Source of the DNA: Lactobacillus sp.
GTDB taxonomy: Bacteria; Bacillota; Bacilli; Lactobacillales; Lactobacillaceae
Reading direction: 5' to 3'
NCBI GenBank assembly: GCA_022483245.1
Contig: JAKVNR010000001.1
Location: 806,001 to 870,000 of the forward strand
Length of the DNA: 64,000 bases
The notes below the pieces were generated by a model. It was not told the DNA's origin and did not search any database. It saw only the letters and a program-made list of their open reading frames with translations. Both the position numbers and the translations under genes were made by a program. Position 1 is the first letter of the stretch, and every line of letters starts with the position of its first letter. Positions 35,588 through 45,027 of the stretch are shown piece by piece.

Positions 35588-36235
35588 TTATAAGGTGATT
35601 TTGCCTGCAGCCAGCAATTCATCACATTTTGCTGGTTCAAAAGCAGCACCAGTTTGAAAATCAGCTGGTACAACCATAATTCCACGTTTTTGTGGGGCGT
35701 GGGCCAAACCAAGTTCACGGGCAGAACAAATCATCCCGTCAGATTCAACTCCGCGCAGTTCACCCGGCCAAATTTGCTGACCATTTGGCATTAAAGTCCC
35801 TGGCAAAGCGACTACTACTTTTTGGCCAGCGGCAATATTTGGCGCGCCACAGACGATTTGATGAGTTTGACCATCATTGACGTCCACAGTTGTCACATGC
35901 AAGTGGTCTGAATCTGGGTGTGGTTCACAAGTCTTAACTTCGCCATAAACCAGCGTTGGCTTACCTGTTGCCAACTTATCAGTAAAACCAGCTTGAACTA
36001 GGGCATCATTTAACTTAGCTAACTGTTCATCATTTAAGTGAACTTGACCGTCTGGTAAAGCATCGTAGTCAAAATATTGATCAACGTTGAAGAAATTGTA
36101 GCCGATGACATGTTCATTATCATCAAGCACTTGCGTAATGTTGTCCTTTTCAACAAATTCGCTGCGGCCATGGTCTTGACCCAGAATGACAATTAATGTG
36201 TTAGGATAGCTGCGCTTATTAATGCTTGCAATCAT
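35588..36235 (-). CDS. ytpR: YtpR family tRNA-binding domain protein
   Basis: A 215-residue protein with an N-terminal DUF4479 domain and a C-terminal EMAP/OB-fold tRNA-binding domain (VYGEVKTCEPHPDSDHLHVTTVDVNDG, QIVCGAPNIAAGQKVVVALPG, GVESDGMICSARELG). The latter resembles the start of PheT. Its role is unknown. The longest frame begins at TTG three codons earlier; I prefer the ATG with AGAGGT upstream. It follows the thioredoxin-like gene as in other Bacilli. Confidence 0.9.
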   Translation of the reverse strand: MIASINKRSYPNTLIVILGQDHGRSEFVEKDNITQVLDDNEHVIGYNFFNVDQYFDYDALPDGQVHLNDEQLAKLNDALVQAGFTDKLATGKPTLVYGEVKTCEPHPDSDHLHVTTVDVNDGQTHQIVCGAPNIAAGQKVVVALPGTLMPNGQQIWPGELRGVESDGMICSARELGLAHAPQKRGIMVVPADFQTGAAFEPAKCDELLAAGKITL

Positions 36236-36253
36236 TATGTTCAATTACCTCTT

Positions 36254-36577
36254 TTACTTATCCAAAGACTTTAAAAACGTTTCAACTTCGTCCTTAGTTT
36301 TTCGATCTTTATTAACCAGTCTACCAATTTCTTGCCCATCTTGGTAGACGACAAAACTTGGGATACCCAAAATTTTTAGTTCTTTAGCTAAATCCATCGA
36401 GCCATCACGGTCAATTTGATAAAACTTGCTGTTGGGGAAATCTTGTTCAATTGCTGGCAGTGCCGGGTCTAAAAAGCGGCAGTCAGGGCACCAATCAGCT
36501 GACCATTCCAGGACCACTCGCCCTGACTTAGTAATTTCAGCTAACTTTTCACTGTCTAAAGCTTTAATTTTTTCCAT
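36254..36577 (-). CDS. Thioredoxin-like protein
   Basis: A 107-residue thioredoxin-fold protein. Its active site is WCPDC (SADWCPDCRFLDPALP) rather than the classical WCGPC. The cis-proline region (LGIPSFVVYQDG) is present. It probably acts as a thiol-disulphide reductase with unknown partner. It lies between trmB and ytpR, a conserved association in lactobacilli. Confidence 0.9.
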   Translation of the reverse strand: MEKIKALDSEKLAEITKSGRVVLEWSADWCPDCRFLDPALPAIEQDFPNSKFYQIDRDGSMDLAKELKILGIPSFVVYQDGQEIGRLVNKDRKTKDEVETFLKSLDK

Positions 36578-36579
36578 GA

Positions 36580-37239
36580 TTACTCCTCCACAAAATGAGC
36601 ATGGACGGCATAGATTGGATTACCGCGCTCGGCAAATTTATGCTCGTATTCAGTTTCAATATTCTTATTCAGAATCTCTTCAGCTTCATGATGCAAATCC
36701 ACACTGACAAAGTCAAAGATCATGCCATAGTTGTTAAAACTTTGCAGACTATAAGCAAATAAACCAGCATTGTCGGTTTTAAATTCCAACTCACCGGCTG
36801 ATTTCAAGACTGCTTGATAGCGCTCTAAAAATGCACGATAAGTTAGCCGCCGCTTTTCATGCCGCGCTTTTGGCCAAGGATCTGAAAAATTCAAGTACAA
36901 ATGATCAATGCTGTGCGGGGCGAAAAAGTAATTAATATTCAATGCGTCCCCGCGCAGAATTTGTAAATTGTCTAATTGCTCGGTCAATTTAGTCCGCAGA
37001 ATGATCCCAGCGGCGGTAGTTTGCAGTTCAATCGCTACAAAATTACGTTCAGGATGTTCTTTAGCCAAAGTAGTAATGAAGCGGCCTTTACCAGAGCCAA
37101 TTTCAATTGAAATGGGCTGATCAGGTTTAGCGAATCGCTGGCGCCAATCAATTTTTTTGCTTGGGTCAGGATTTTGTAACACGCTTTCAGGATGATCGTT
37201 GACTAATTTAACTGCCCAAGGCTTATTTCTGAGTCTCAT
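36580..37239 (-). CDS. trmB: tRNA (guanine-N7-)-methyltransferase
   Basis: A 219-residue SAM-dependent enzyme forming m7G46 in tRNA. The SAM-binding motif is IEIGSGKGRFI, and the catalytic region is LNFSDPWPKARHEKRRLT. Length is normal. It overlaps the end of ecsB by 17 bases, and the thioredoxin-like gene follows 2 bases after it. Confidence 0.96.
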   Translation of the reverse strand: MRLRNKPWAVKLVNDHPESVLQNPDPSKKIDWRQRFAKPDQPISIEIGSGKGRFITTLAKEHPERNFVAIELQTTAAGIILRTKLTEQLDNLQILRGDALNINYFFAPHSIDHLYLNFSDPWPKARHEKRRLTYRAFLERYQAVLKSAGELEFKTDNAGLFAYSLQSFNNYGMIFDFVSVDLHHEAEEILNKNIETEYEHKFAERGNPIYAVHAHFVEE

Positions 37240-38416
37240 GCTTGCCCCCTAACGACAATGGTAAATAAATTCTGACAAGGAAAACGGTAATTGCTAACAG
37301 GAAGATCATGTACAAAAAGAGCATCGTTTGTTTCGGCAAAACAATAGCCCAGCCAATAATAATCACAACCGCCTGCAATTCAAGGGTTAATGATAAAACA
37401 CGGATTAATGACCGGCGCTGCCAAGCTGAATCAATCGGCATCACGCGGTACATTAAATGATAATCAAAAACATGCTCTAACGATCGCAATTGATACAAGG
37501 TCAGAATCAACACTAAAGCCGATAGACCTAAAGCCCAACGATAGTCTTGTACCAGCCAAGAAACTAACCAAGCAAACGCCGTCATTCTGACTAACAGATT
37601 CAAGTATTCAGGATTACGCAAAAGCGTCCGCCGATAAAGAAATGATTGCGGAGTTTCCCAGCCTAAGCGTTTAGGCAACAAGAAATCCAACCACTTGCGG
37701 CGCTTAATCACGATTTGTTTTTCATCAACGTCTGTGAATAAGCTATAAAAGGCATAAACTCCTTCTTTGCGCTTGCTTTCAGTTTCAATGACCAGCGACC
37801 AATTAAAAACTGTCCTGCTGCCCAGAACACCCAGTAGCAAAACTACGGTAAAGCAAGAAATGCCAAGTGCATAGTTATAGGTAAACAAGATGATTGTTGC
37901 CAGCGCTAATAAATTGTAAACCCATAAAGGACAGTGCCAGCCAAAATACAAAAGCTTATTTTGCAAGCTCAGCTGAAAAATTTTTAAAATCCATATGCTG
38001 GCGAGCAAACCAATATATCTAACAACTGGCAATTGCACTTTAAGCAAAGCAAAAGGCGCCAAAATACCGCCCATCGCAATCAGCAAAATTGTCGGCAGCA
38101 ACATGCTATAAGCAAATAGTGGCGTCAAATAAGACTGCAACTGACGATCTTGCGTCAATAAAAAATGTTCATCAGCAGGCTCAAACAGTGTCACAAAGTG
38201 TCCAGCTAGAAATGGCAGCCACAATAAAACTGCTAGCAGCGGCTTATATAAGTTTTGACCGACCGGCATAGTTTTTAAAGCTTGGGCGTACCAAAACATC
38301 AAAGCTCCAAGCATGAAGATTAAGGCCAGCACAAAGAAATCATTAAAAACTAACGACAAGTAACGCAAGGATTGCTTGAAATTGGCTTTTAGCCTGCGTT
38401 TAGCTAAATCATACAT
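37223..38416 (-). CDS. ecsB: ABC transporter permease EcsB
   Basis: A 397-residue membrane protein with about ten hydrophobic segments and a cytoplasmic loop near residues 210-270. The Ecs transporter influences secretion, intramembrane proteolysis and competence in Bacillus; its transported substrate is unsettled. It overlaps ecsA by 8 bases and precedes trmB. Confidence 0.9.
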   Translation of the reverse strand: MYDLAKRRLKANFKQSLRYLSLVFNDFFVLALIFMLGALMFWYAQALKTMPVGQNLYKPLLAVLLWLPFLAGHFVTLFEPADEHFLLTQDRQLQSYLTPLFAYSMLLPTILLIAMGGILAPFALLKVQLPVVRYIGLLASIWILKIFQLSLQNKLLYFGWHCPLWVYNLLALATIILFTYNYALGISCFTVVLLLGVLGSRTVFNWSLVIETESKRKEGVYAFYSLFTDVDEKQIVIKRRKWLDFLLPKRLGWETPQSFLYRRTLLRNPEYLNLLVRMTAFAWLVSWLVQDYRWALGLSALVLILTLYQLRSLEHVFDYHLMYRVMPIDSAWQRRSLIRVLSLTLELQAVVIIIGWAIVLPKQTMLFLYMIFLLAITVFLVRIYLPLSLGGKHETQK

Positions 38417-39149
38417 TAGCCTGCTCCTTGCTTAACACTTCGTATAATTTATCGACAGAATCTGCTGGCTGCAAGCCATAGTGCTCCCGGATTTCTTCTA
38501 AGCTGCCCGTTGTTTCAATCGTGCCATTATTTAGCACAGCATATGAAGAAACAACTTGCTGAGCGTCGGCCAAAACATGAGTCGTCATTAACACCATCCG
38601 GCCATCATCTTTCGCTTGTTTAATCAGCTTCAGCAAATTGGCAACAGCTAGTGGATCCAAGCCAGTAAATGGCTCATCAACAACTAATAATTCAGTTGCT
38701 GGCAAAAAAGCAGTCACAATCATGACTTTTTGCTGCATCCCTTTTGAAAAATGAATTGGCAGCCAATCGAGCTTATTATCCAGCCGAAACATTTTTAACA
38801 GTTCTTCTGCGCGGGGCCAAGTTTCCTTAGGATCTAAGCCATAAGCTAACATGGTCATTTCTAAATGCTCTTTTAAAGTCAATTCCCGGTATAAGATTGG
38901 CAGTTCTGGAATATAAGCCACTTTTTGTTTAAAAGCGGTCGGGTTTGCCGCTAATTCCTTGCCATCTAAAACGATTTTGCCTTTTTGCGGACGCAATAGC
39001 CCCAAAATATGTTTAATCGTGGTTGACTTACCCGCACCATTTAACCCAATTAGGCCAACTGCTTCGCCTGGTTCAATCGTCAAATTTAAGTCATGAATCA
39101 CTGGTACGCCAGCGTAGCCACCAGTCAATTGTTCAATTTTAAGCGACAT
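38409..39149 (-). CDS. ecsA: ABC transporter ATP-binding protein EcsA
   Basis: A 246-residue ATPase with Walker A GLNGAGKST, a Q-loop region (KVAYIPELPILY), a signature region FSKGMQQKVMI (variant of LSGGQ), Walker B ELLVVDEPFTGLD and the switch histidine TTH. It is the partner of EcsB and the first gene of the ecsA-ecsB-trmB-trx-ytpR run. It is divergent from the HIT gene, also a conserved arrangement. Confidence 0.95.
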   Translation of the reverse strand: MSLKIEQLTGGYAGVPVIHDLNLTIEPGEAVGLIGLNGAGKSTTIKHILGLLRPQKGKIVLDGKELAANPTAFKQKVAYIPELPILYRELTLKEHLEMTMLAYGLDPKETWPRAEELLKMFRLDNKLDWLPIHFSKGMQQKVMIVTAFLPATELLVVDEPFTGLDPLAVANLLKLIKQAKDDGRMVLMTTHVLADAQQVVSSYAVLNNGTIETTGSLEEIREHYGLQPADSVDKLYEVLSKEQANV

Positions 39150-39242
39150 CCTCTACTTTGCTCCTTATCGAAAAAACTTCCTTTATATGATAGCATTAAC
39201 CTATCAGAGCCCAAAGAACTCGGTTTGAAAGAAGGAAAAAAG

Positions 39243-39683
39243 ATGGCAGATTTAGATCCTAATTGCTTATTTTGCAAAATTATTAAAGGCGAAGTACCTA
39301 GTTACACGGTCTTTGAAAATGATGATGTTAAAGCCTTTTTAGATATTTCACAAATCACCCGCGGACACGTGCTGATGATTCCAAAAAAGCACTTAGTTAA
39401 CTTTTTTGACTACACCCAAGCAGATGCGGCTCGCTACCTGCAATACATTCCGGTCATTGCCCAAGCAATTAAACGCAGCAATCCTGAAATTAAGGGCATG
39501 AACATTTCATCAAATAATGGTGAAGTCGCTTCCCAAGCTGTCATGCACTCCCACATTCACTTTATTCCGCGCTACAGCAAATGGGGCGACGCCATTAAAG
39601 TTAAAAGTTTAAGCAATGCTGACCAATATAGCGAACAAGACTACCAGGAAATTGCCAAAGAAATTCGGGGCAGTTTTAAGTAA
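39243..39683 (+). CDS. hit: HIT family protein
   Basis: A 146-residue histidine-triad nucleotide hydrolase/transferase. The triad is VMHSHIHFIPRY near residue 100, and the N-terminal segment CLFCKIIKGEVPS is typical. I start at MADLDPN because AAGGA lies 7 bases upstream. The open frame extends 50 codons further but overlaps the ecsA start and promoter region. It is divergent from ecsA. Confidence 0.96.
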   Translation: MADLDPNCLFCKIIKGEVPSYTVFENDDVKAFLDISQITRGHVLMIPKKHLVNFFDYTQADAARYLQYIPVIAQAIKRSNPEIKGMNISSNNGEVASQAVMHSHIHFIPRYSKWGDAIKVKSLSNADQYSEQDYQEIAKEIRGSFK

Positions 39684-39695
39684 GGAGGCAGCTAC

Positions 39696-40001
39696 ATGTT
39701 CAAACATGGTTTCGCAGTTGGTGCCTTGCTCGGTTTAGGTGCTGCTTTCATCAAAGATAAAGATGGTACTCCATTAAAAGACGCTATTTACAACTTACTG
39801 ACTGATGAGGTTGCTACGGGCAAACAGTTACTAAGTCAAAGCAAGCAGCTGCAGGCTCAGTGGCATGAGCTCAACAGTCAGCTGCCAGTTATCCAAGAAA
39901 ATGCGGCAGCAATTAAACGGCAGGTTCATGATTGGCAAACTAGCAGCCAAGCTTCAATGGACAAGCTCAAAACTGCTTTAAACAAGTTCAATCAGCAATA
40001 A
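39696..40001 (+). CDS. YtxH-like hypothetical protein
   Basis: A 101-residue protein with a short glycine-rich hydrophobic N-terminus (FAVGALLGLGAAFI), then a long helical, Gln/Lys-rich region predicted to form a coiled coil. This resembles the YtxH-type proteins often found between hit and prsA. Function is unknown. Ribosome binding site AGGAGG precedes the ATG; it is 12 bases after the HIT gene. Confidence 0.82.
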   Translation: MFKHGFAVGALLGLGAAFIKDKDGTPLKDAIYNLLTDEVATGKQLLSQSKQLQAQWHELNSQLPVIQENAAAIKRQVHDWQTSSQASMDKLKTALNKFNQQ

Positions 40002-40090
40002 CTTCGCTAATTTTTCACAATTTCGTCAAAGAAAACTATGATAATATGATATATTAGTTTTTGGTTTTAGGAAAAGGATGTGTTATTAAT

Positions 40091-40999
40091 TTGACTAACA
40101 AATATTGGAAACGAGCAGCTATTTTCGCAGCCGTTGCTGGTTTAGCTTTAACTACTGCTGCCTGCTCACAAGATAAGACTGTTGCTTCGTACAAGGGTGG
40201 CAAGATTACCCAGCAAGACTACTACAACAAGATGAAGGAATCTCAAGCCGGCAAGTCTACTTTAGCCAGCATGATCATCGAAAACACTTTGGAACAACAA
40301 TACGGTAGCAAAGTTTCTAAAAAGCAAGTTGACAAGCAATACAATGCTGCTAAGAAACAATATGGTTCACAATTTGAAGCTATTTTGCAACAAAACGGCA
40401 TGACTGCTTCTTCTTACAAGGACTCAATCAAGACCCAACTGCTGTCAGAAGCAGCCTTAAAGGACATTAAGAAAGTTTCTAAGAAGCAAGAACAAAAGGC
40501 TTACAAGAGCTACCAACCAAAGATTACGGTTGAACATATTTTAGTTTCAAAGAAGGAAACTGCTCAAAATATTATTAATCAATTGAATAAGGGTGCTGAC
40601 TTTAAGACCTTAGCTGCTAAGTACTCTACTGATACTGCTACTAAGAAGAAGTCCGGCAAGCTACCCGCTTTTGATTCAACCGACACTAGCTTGGATTCAA
40701 GCTTTAAGAAGGCTGCCTTTAAGTTGACTAAAGTTGGTCAAATTACGCAAACCCCAGTTAAGTCACAATACGGCTACCACGTCATCAAACTGGTTAAGAA
40801 GACTAAGAAACAACCATTGTCCGATCCAGCAATGAAGAAGAAGATCGACAACCAGTTGTACAACAAGATGATGCAAGACTCAACGACCATGCAAAGCGTT
40901 ATCTCAACTGTTTTGAAGCGGGCTGATGTTTCAATCAAGGATAACGATTTGAAGGACGTTCTGTCTCAATACATTTCAACCAGCAAGAGTTCTAACTAG
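40091..40999 (+). CDS. prsA: Foldase lipoprotein PrsA (parvulin-type peptidyl-prolyl isomerase)
   Basis: A 302-residue extracytoplasmic foldase. The signal peptide ends in the lipobox LTTAAC, so it is lipid-anchored. An N-terminal SurA-like region is followed by a parvulin domain (TVEHILVSKKETAQ to SQYGYHVIKLV, about residues 155-240). I place the start at TTG (40091), with AAAAGGA about 12 bases upstream, because no in-frame ATG fits. Lysine codons here are mostly AAG, suggesting high expression. Confidence 0.93.
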   Translation: MTNKYWKRAAIFAAVAGLALTTAACSQDKTVASYKGGKITQQDYYNKMKESQAGKSTLASMIIENTLEQQYGSKVSKKQVDKQYNAAKKQYGSQFEAILQQNGMTASSYKDSIKTQLLSEAALKDIKKVSKKQEQKAYKSYQPKITVEHILVSKKETAQNIINQLNKGADFKTLAAKYSTDTATKKKSGKLPAFDSTDTSLDSSFKKAAFKLTKVGQITQTPVKSQYGYHVIKLVKKTKKQPLSDPAMKKKIDNQLYNKMMQDSTTMQSVISTVLKRADVSIKDNDLKDVLSQYISTSKSSN

Positions 41000-41023
41000 A
41001 GCTAACTAATAATTTGCACAAAT

Positions 41024-41058
41024 AAAAACTAGCTTCATAACGAAGCTAGTTTTTTTAT
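41024..41058 (+). terminator. Terminator shared by prsA and the Nudix operon
   Basis: AAAACTAGCTTC and GAAGCTAGTTTT form a perfect stem followed by Ts. It lies between the convergent prsA and Nudix genes and can serve both strands. Confidence 0.88.
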
Positions 41059-41062
41059 GCTC

Positions 41063-41611
41063 TTAATAATAAAAATGATGCTGATGCCAATTAGTAAAAG
41101 CTTCAAAGTGCGCTAATCCATCAGTCGTTAACGCCAGTTTGATCAGTTTCCGGCTTAGATCAGCAACTGGTAATTGGTCCAGCTCAGTTAAATTAACAAA
41201 CTTAACTTGCTGTACTTCGCTAATCTGCGGCTGCAGATTTCCACCAACATAGCGCAGTTTACAGCCCAAATACAGGTTGTGTTCTTCTAAATAGCGCGTC
41301 TCACTCATGCCAATGATTCCAATTGGCTCAGTTTTAATCCCTGTTTCTTCCTCGACTTCTCGCACAACTGCTTGCCTAATCGTTTCATTTTGTTCAACAA
41401 AACCGCCAGGAATCGTCCAGCCGCCCTTGTTCGGTGCCTGCGCACGCTGAACCAGTAAAACCTGCTGGTCCTTTATAACAACCCCGCCAGCACCAAGTGA
41501 TTCATTACTCCAGTGGACATAATCACAGACTGGGCAAGCGCGCCGAAGCTGGCCACCAATTTCTTTAGTTACTAATTGATGGCCGCATTGCGGACAATAA
41601 ATCAATTTCAT
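41063..41611 (-). CDS. Nudix hydrolase with N-terminal zinc ribbon
   Basis: A 182-residue protein. A zinc ribbon is formed by CPQC and CPVC near the N-terminus. The Nudix box [23 protein letters not shown] has the complete GX5EX7REUXEEXGU pattern. This is the layout of NUDT-type pyrophosphatases close to the NADH pyrophosphatase group, but the substrate cannot be stated. It is the last gene of the yheA-yhaO-yhaN-yhaM run. Confidence 0.92.
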   Translation of the reverse strand: MKLIYCPQCGHQLVTKEIGGQLRRACPVCDYVHWSNESLGAGGVVIKDQQVLLVQRAQAPNKGGWTIPGGFVEQNETIRQAVVREVEEETGIKTEPIGIIGMSETRYLEEHNLYLGCKLRYVGGNLQPQISEVQQVKFVNLTELDQLPVADLSRKLIKLALTTDGLAHFEAFTNWHQHHFYY

Positions 41612-41629
41612 CTTAATTGCACCAGCCTC

Positions 41630-42607
41630 CTAATCTAAGCGCTTAATTTTTCGCAAAGATTGGTTATGTTCTGGCCGATAAAAGCGGCGGTTATCTTGGG
41701 CCGGGATAGGATTAGTAAAATTGCCTGGCTCAGTTTTTTGTAAAGCAGCTGTAATCGCATAAACTGAAGCATCCAAATCATCAATCCTGTGCAGGATTTC
41801 TGCTTCAAGCAAGGCTGGTCGCTTAGGCGACCCATAATCAAGCTGACCATGGTGAGCTAAGACCATGTGGCGAAGCAGCAATAAGTCTTCGCTTTTTTCA
41901 TCCAAGCCTAAATGCTGAGCAGCTAATACAATTTGCTCATCAATTAAGACTAAGTGACCAATTAAATTGCCATTTTTTGTATATTGAGTCGAAACTGGAC
42001 CGGACAATTCGATCACTTTACCCATATCATGCAAAATACAGCCTGCATAAAGCAAAGATTCATCAAGTTGCGGATAAACCTTGCACAACCCCGCTGCCAC
42101 TTGCAGCATTGTATATGTATGAAAAGCTAGCCCTGCACGCACGGCATGGTGGTTGCTCTTGCCGGCTGGGTATGTAAAGAAGCGATCGTGCCACTTGGAT
42201 AGCAGGTAACGGACAATTCGGTTCCAAGTCGGATTAGCAATGGCAAATAACTTTTTGCTAATCCCCTCTTCAGCTTCAGCAATTGGCAAGGGAGCTGAAC
42301 GAACAAATTGCCCTAAATCATAACCTTCATTGGGGCCCACAACTTGCAAATTGTCTAAAGTCACTTGTGCTTGTCCATGATAGGTTGTCCGCCGCCCGGT
42401 TATTTGTACTAATGTCCCAGGCGTAAATGTTGCCAAATCTTGCTTAGTTGCTTGCCACAGATTGCCGCGCAAGGTGCCGCTTTGATCACTGAAAGTTATT
42501 GCTAAATAATGCTGACCGCGCTGACTGGTCCTTGGTTCAACAACTTTTAGCAAGGCGACTAAGTCCATATCTTCGCCATCATGATAGTCACACAATCTTT
42601 TTTGCAT
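41630..42607 (-). CDS. yhaM: 3'-5' exoribonuclease YhaM
   Basis: A 325-residue nuclease with an N-terminal OB-fold domain (about 10-110) and an HD domain (about 160-280) containing FHTYTMLQVA and CILHDMGK. Members degrade RNA and DNA from the 3' end. It lies 2 bases after yhaN, as in Bacillus. Confidence 0.93.
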   Translation of the reverse strand: MQKRLCDYHDGEDMDLVALLKVVEPRTSQRGQHYLAITFSDQSGTLRGNLWQATKQDLATFTPGTLVQITGRRTTYHGQAQVTLDNLQVVGPNEGYDLGQFVRSAPLPIAEAEEGISKKLFAIANPTWNRIVRYLLSKWHDRFFTYPAGKSNHHAVRAGLAFHTYTMLQVAAGLCKVYPQLDESLLYAGCILHDMGKVIELSGPVSTQYTKNGNLIGHLVLIDEQIVLAAQHLGLDEKSEDLLLLRHMVLAHHGQLDYGSPKRPALLEAEILHRIDDLDASVYAITAALQKTEPGNFTNPIPAQDNRRFYRPEHNQSLRKIKRLD

Positions 42608-42609
42608 TT

Positions 42610-45027
42610 TTATCCTTCTTTCTGCAGCATGATTGGCTGGTCGGTGAGCATTTTTGCCAGACCCGGCTGAGCAGTAAAAATTATTACTTGATTGGTCTGA
42701 CTCAGACTAGTTAGCAGCTGTCTAATCAAGCTTTGCCGCTCGGGATCGAAGTTAACAAAAGCATCATCAATCAAAATTGGTAAATTAATCTGATCCGAAA
42801 TCTGCTGAACAAAGGCTAGCTTTAACGCAAAGTAAAGCTGCTCGCCAGTTGCCCGTGATAAATATTGAACTGGTCTTATTTTACCATCGGAACGCGTCAC
42901 GCTGATCTTTTTACCGAGTTTAATTTGCTGATAGCGGCCAGCAGTTAGCAGACTAAAGAAATGCTGAGCTTGCACCAGCATTTTTGGAAAGCGCTGACTC
43001 GAAGCATAGTTTAGCCCAGCATCAATCAGTTTGCTAGCTAGCAAGTCTGCCAAGTATTCCTTGCCTAGGTTTAAAATTTTTCCTTCGGTCACGCTCAAGT
43101 TTTGTTCGGCTGCTTGTTTGGTTTGCGATGAAGCTAGCTGACCCTGTTTAACTTTCAATTCTGCTAATTGCGATCGAATTTGGTTGTTAGCTTTTGTTTG
43201 CTCATCCAAATTCTGGGCAACCGCTGACAACTTGTGCTGCAAATCAACTGGGTGAGCAGCTAATTGGGTCAGTTGTTCTTGATCATCAGCAATCGCTGCT
43301 TGCAAACCATTCAGTTGCGCTTCCGTTTGTTTATCAGCTAGCCATTTTTTATGTAAAGTCTGATAATCTTCCATCGTCTTAACATCTGCTGCTTGCAATA
43401 ATTGCTGCAAAGATAATTTTAGGCGCTCTGCTTGGCTAGTTAACGCATTCAAATGCTGCTGAGCAATTTCAGCTGCTTGCAGCTGTTGACGATTACCAGC
43501 AGCAATTTGTTCAGCCGCCATTAGCTGCGATGATAGCTCAGCTGCTTGATCAATTTCAGGGAAGCATTGCTGCAGTTCAGTTTGAAACTTAGCTAGCTGT
43601 TGATTCAACTGATCAAATTCGACTTGCTGCTGTAATGACTGTGCTTGCAAACTCCGATATTGCGGCAAACTTGTCAATAACTGCGTAGTTAAGCCGGTCG
43701 TTGGCAAATGATGTTGCTGACAAAATACTTGCAGTTTATGAACGGATTGATCATGTCTATTCTTCAAATACCAACCATAACCGCCACTAGCCAAACCTGC
43801 AACGAGCAAAATCCAGGTTAGCAAATGATTAGTCTTAAATGCCAATAGTGCAAGCAAAACGCCAGCACCCAAGCCGCCCAAATAGAGCTGCCAATTAGCT
43901 TTCACAGCTGCAGTAGTTGTTAATTTTTTGCCAGTTTGCAAATCTTGCTCACTTAGCTGGGCAACAGCCGCTAAGCCAGGATTTAATTCTGATAATTGCG
44001 CAAGTTGCTGTTGATTAACCTTAATTTGGTCCTGCAAACTGAGCTGACGCGTCAATTTTGCACGGACCTCACCAGCTTTAGCTAAACACATATTTTGCCG
44101 CTGCATTTGACCTGTTGAAATAGTGGCCGCTTGTTGGTTGCCAACCTTATTTAATTCCGTCTGCACATCTTGCAACTGGTGGGCAATTGTCTGTGCCTGT
44201 TCATATTGAGCTTGCTCAAATTTTACTGGATGATAATTATGCAGCAATTGTTGATACTGCTGCCAAGTCGATAACTTATCCGTTAAAGCTTGCAGACGAT
44301 TAACCTGTTTTTGCAGCTTAGCAGCTTCTGCTTCGCCAGTTTGCAATTGTGTTTGCTGCTTACTTATTTGCTTGTTAAGTTCTTGATAAGTAGCTAATTC
44401 GTCACTCAAGCCAGCAATTTCGTCTTGCTGAGCATCTGCTGCCGTTAACAACTGGTTCAAAGGTGGTTTGCGGCCGGTCTTTTTGAAAATTTGCCCTGCT
44501 TCAGTTTGCAATTGATTTCTAAGCGCCAGCAGGTCGCTACTTTGAGCAGCACCTAAATAATAAATCCGTTCTAGAAAATCTTGCTGATTTAAACTACCTA
44601 ATTGATCCAGCAAGTCTTGATTAAAAATGAAATTATCAACATAGAAGTTGTAATCAATGTCTTTAAACTGACTAAAAAAGACGGCCGCCGGCACCTGCTG
44701 ACCGGCTTGCATCACAGTTAGACCACCACGCCGACTATCATCGCCTTTGGTCCATGACCTAGTTAGTCGCCAGCTCGACTGCTTATCTACCAGCTCTAAG
44801 CTGCCACCCATCAAACTAGTATGACCTAACGGCCGGTAGTTTGTAAAAAATGGGCTGCTTTCATTTAATTTGCGAAAACCAAACAAAATTTGACTGATAA
44901 AAGATACAGTCGTGCTTTTGCCAGCCTCATTTGGGCCATAAAAGACCGCAATTGGCTGGTCAGGCAGTGAAAATGTCCGCTGGCTTAAGCTGCCAAAATG
45001 TTTAATCTCAATCTGCGTTAGTTTCAT
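42610..45027 (-). CDS. yhaN: SbcC/Rad50-like ATPase YhaN
   Basis: An 805-residue protein with an N-terminal ATPase half (IEIKHFGSL, Walker A GPNEAGKST at about 32-40), long coiled coils and a C-terminal half with signature-like SRATGEQLYFALKLAF and Walker B LPILIDDAFVNFD. The middle has an unusual hydrophobic pair (about residues 380-425) that looks like one or two membrane segments, as known in YhaN. It is 100-200 residues shorter than SbcC. It overlaps yhaO by 20 bases, and probably acts with it on DNA ends. Confidence 0.9.
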   Translation of the reverse strand: MKLTQIEIKHFGSLSQRTFSLPDQPIAVFYGPNEAGKSTTVSFISQILFGFRKLNESSPFFTNYRPLGHTSLMGGSLELVDKQSSWRLTRSWTKGDDSRRGGLTVMQAGQQVPAAVFFSQFKDIDYNFYVDNFIFNQDLLDQLGSLNQQDFLERIYYLGAAQSSDLLALRNQLQTEAGQIFKKTGRKPPLNQLLTAADAQQDEIAGLSDELATYQELNKQISKQQTQLQTGEAEAAKLQKQVNRLQALTDKLSTWQQYQQLLHNYHPVKFEQAQYEQAQTIAHQLQDVQTELNKVGNQQAATISTGQMQRQNMCLAKAGEVRAKLTRQLSLQDQIKVNQQQLAQLSELNPGLAAVAQLSEQDLQTGKKLTTTAAVKANWQLYLGGLGAGVLLALLAFKTNHLLTWILLVAGLASGGYGWYLKNRHDQSVHKLQVFCQQHHLPTTGLTTQLLTSLPQYRSLQAQSLQQQVEFDQLNQQLAKFQTELQQCFPEIDQAAELSSQLMAAEQIAAGNRQQLQAAEIAQQHLNALTSQAERLKLSLQQLLQAADVKTMEDYQTLHKKWLADKQTEAQLNGLQAAIADDQEQLTQLAAHPVDLQHKLSAVAQNLDEQTKANNQIRSQLAELKVKQGQLASSQTKQAAEQNLSVTEGKILNLGKEYLADLLASKLIDAGLNYASSQRFPKMLVQAQHFFSLLTAGRYQQIKLGKKISVTRSDGKIRPVQYLSRATGEQLYFALKLAFVQQISDQINLPILIDDAFVNFDPERQSLIRQLLTSLSQTNQVIIFTAQPGLAKMLTDQPIMLQKEG

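Noticed and set aside
35588-36235. A PheT fragment
   Set aside because: The tRNA-binding domain resembles the start of PheT, but the DUF4479 N-terminus and the neighbours identify it as an intact YtpR protein.
39093-39242. A 50-codon extension of the HIT gene
   Set aside because: It overlaps the divergent ecsA start, and the internal ATG has a good ribosome binding site and the family-typical N-terminus.
40021-40060. A defined promoter for prsA
   Set aside because: Several overlapping -10-like hexamers (GATAAT, TATGAT) exist but none has a convincing -35 box, so no exact call is made.
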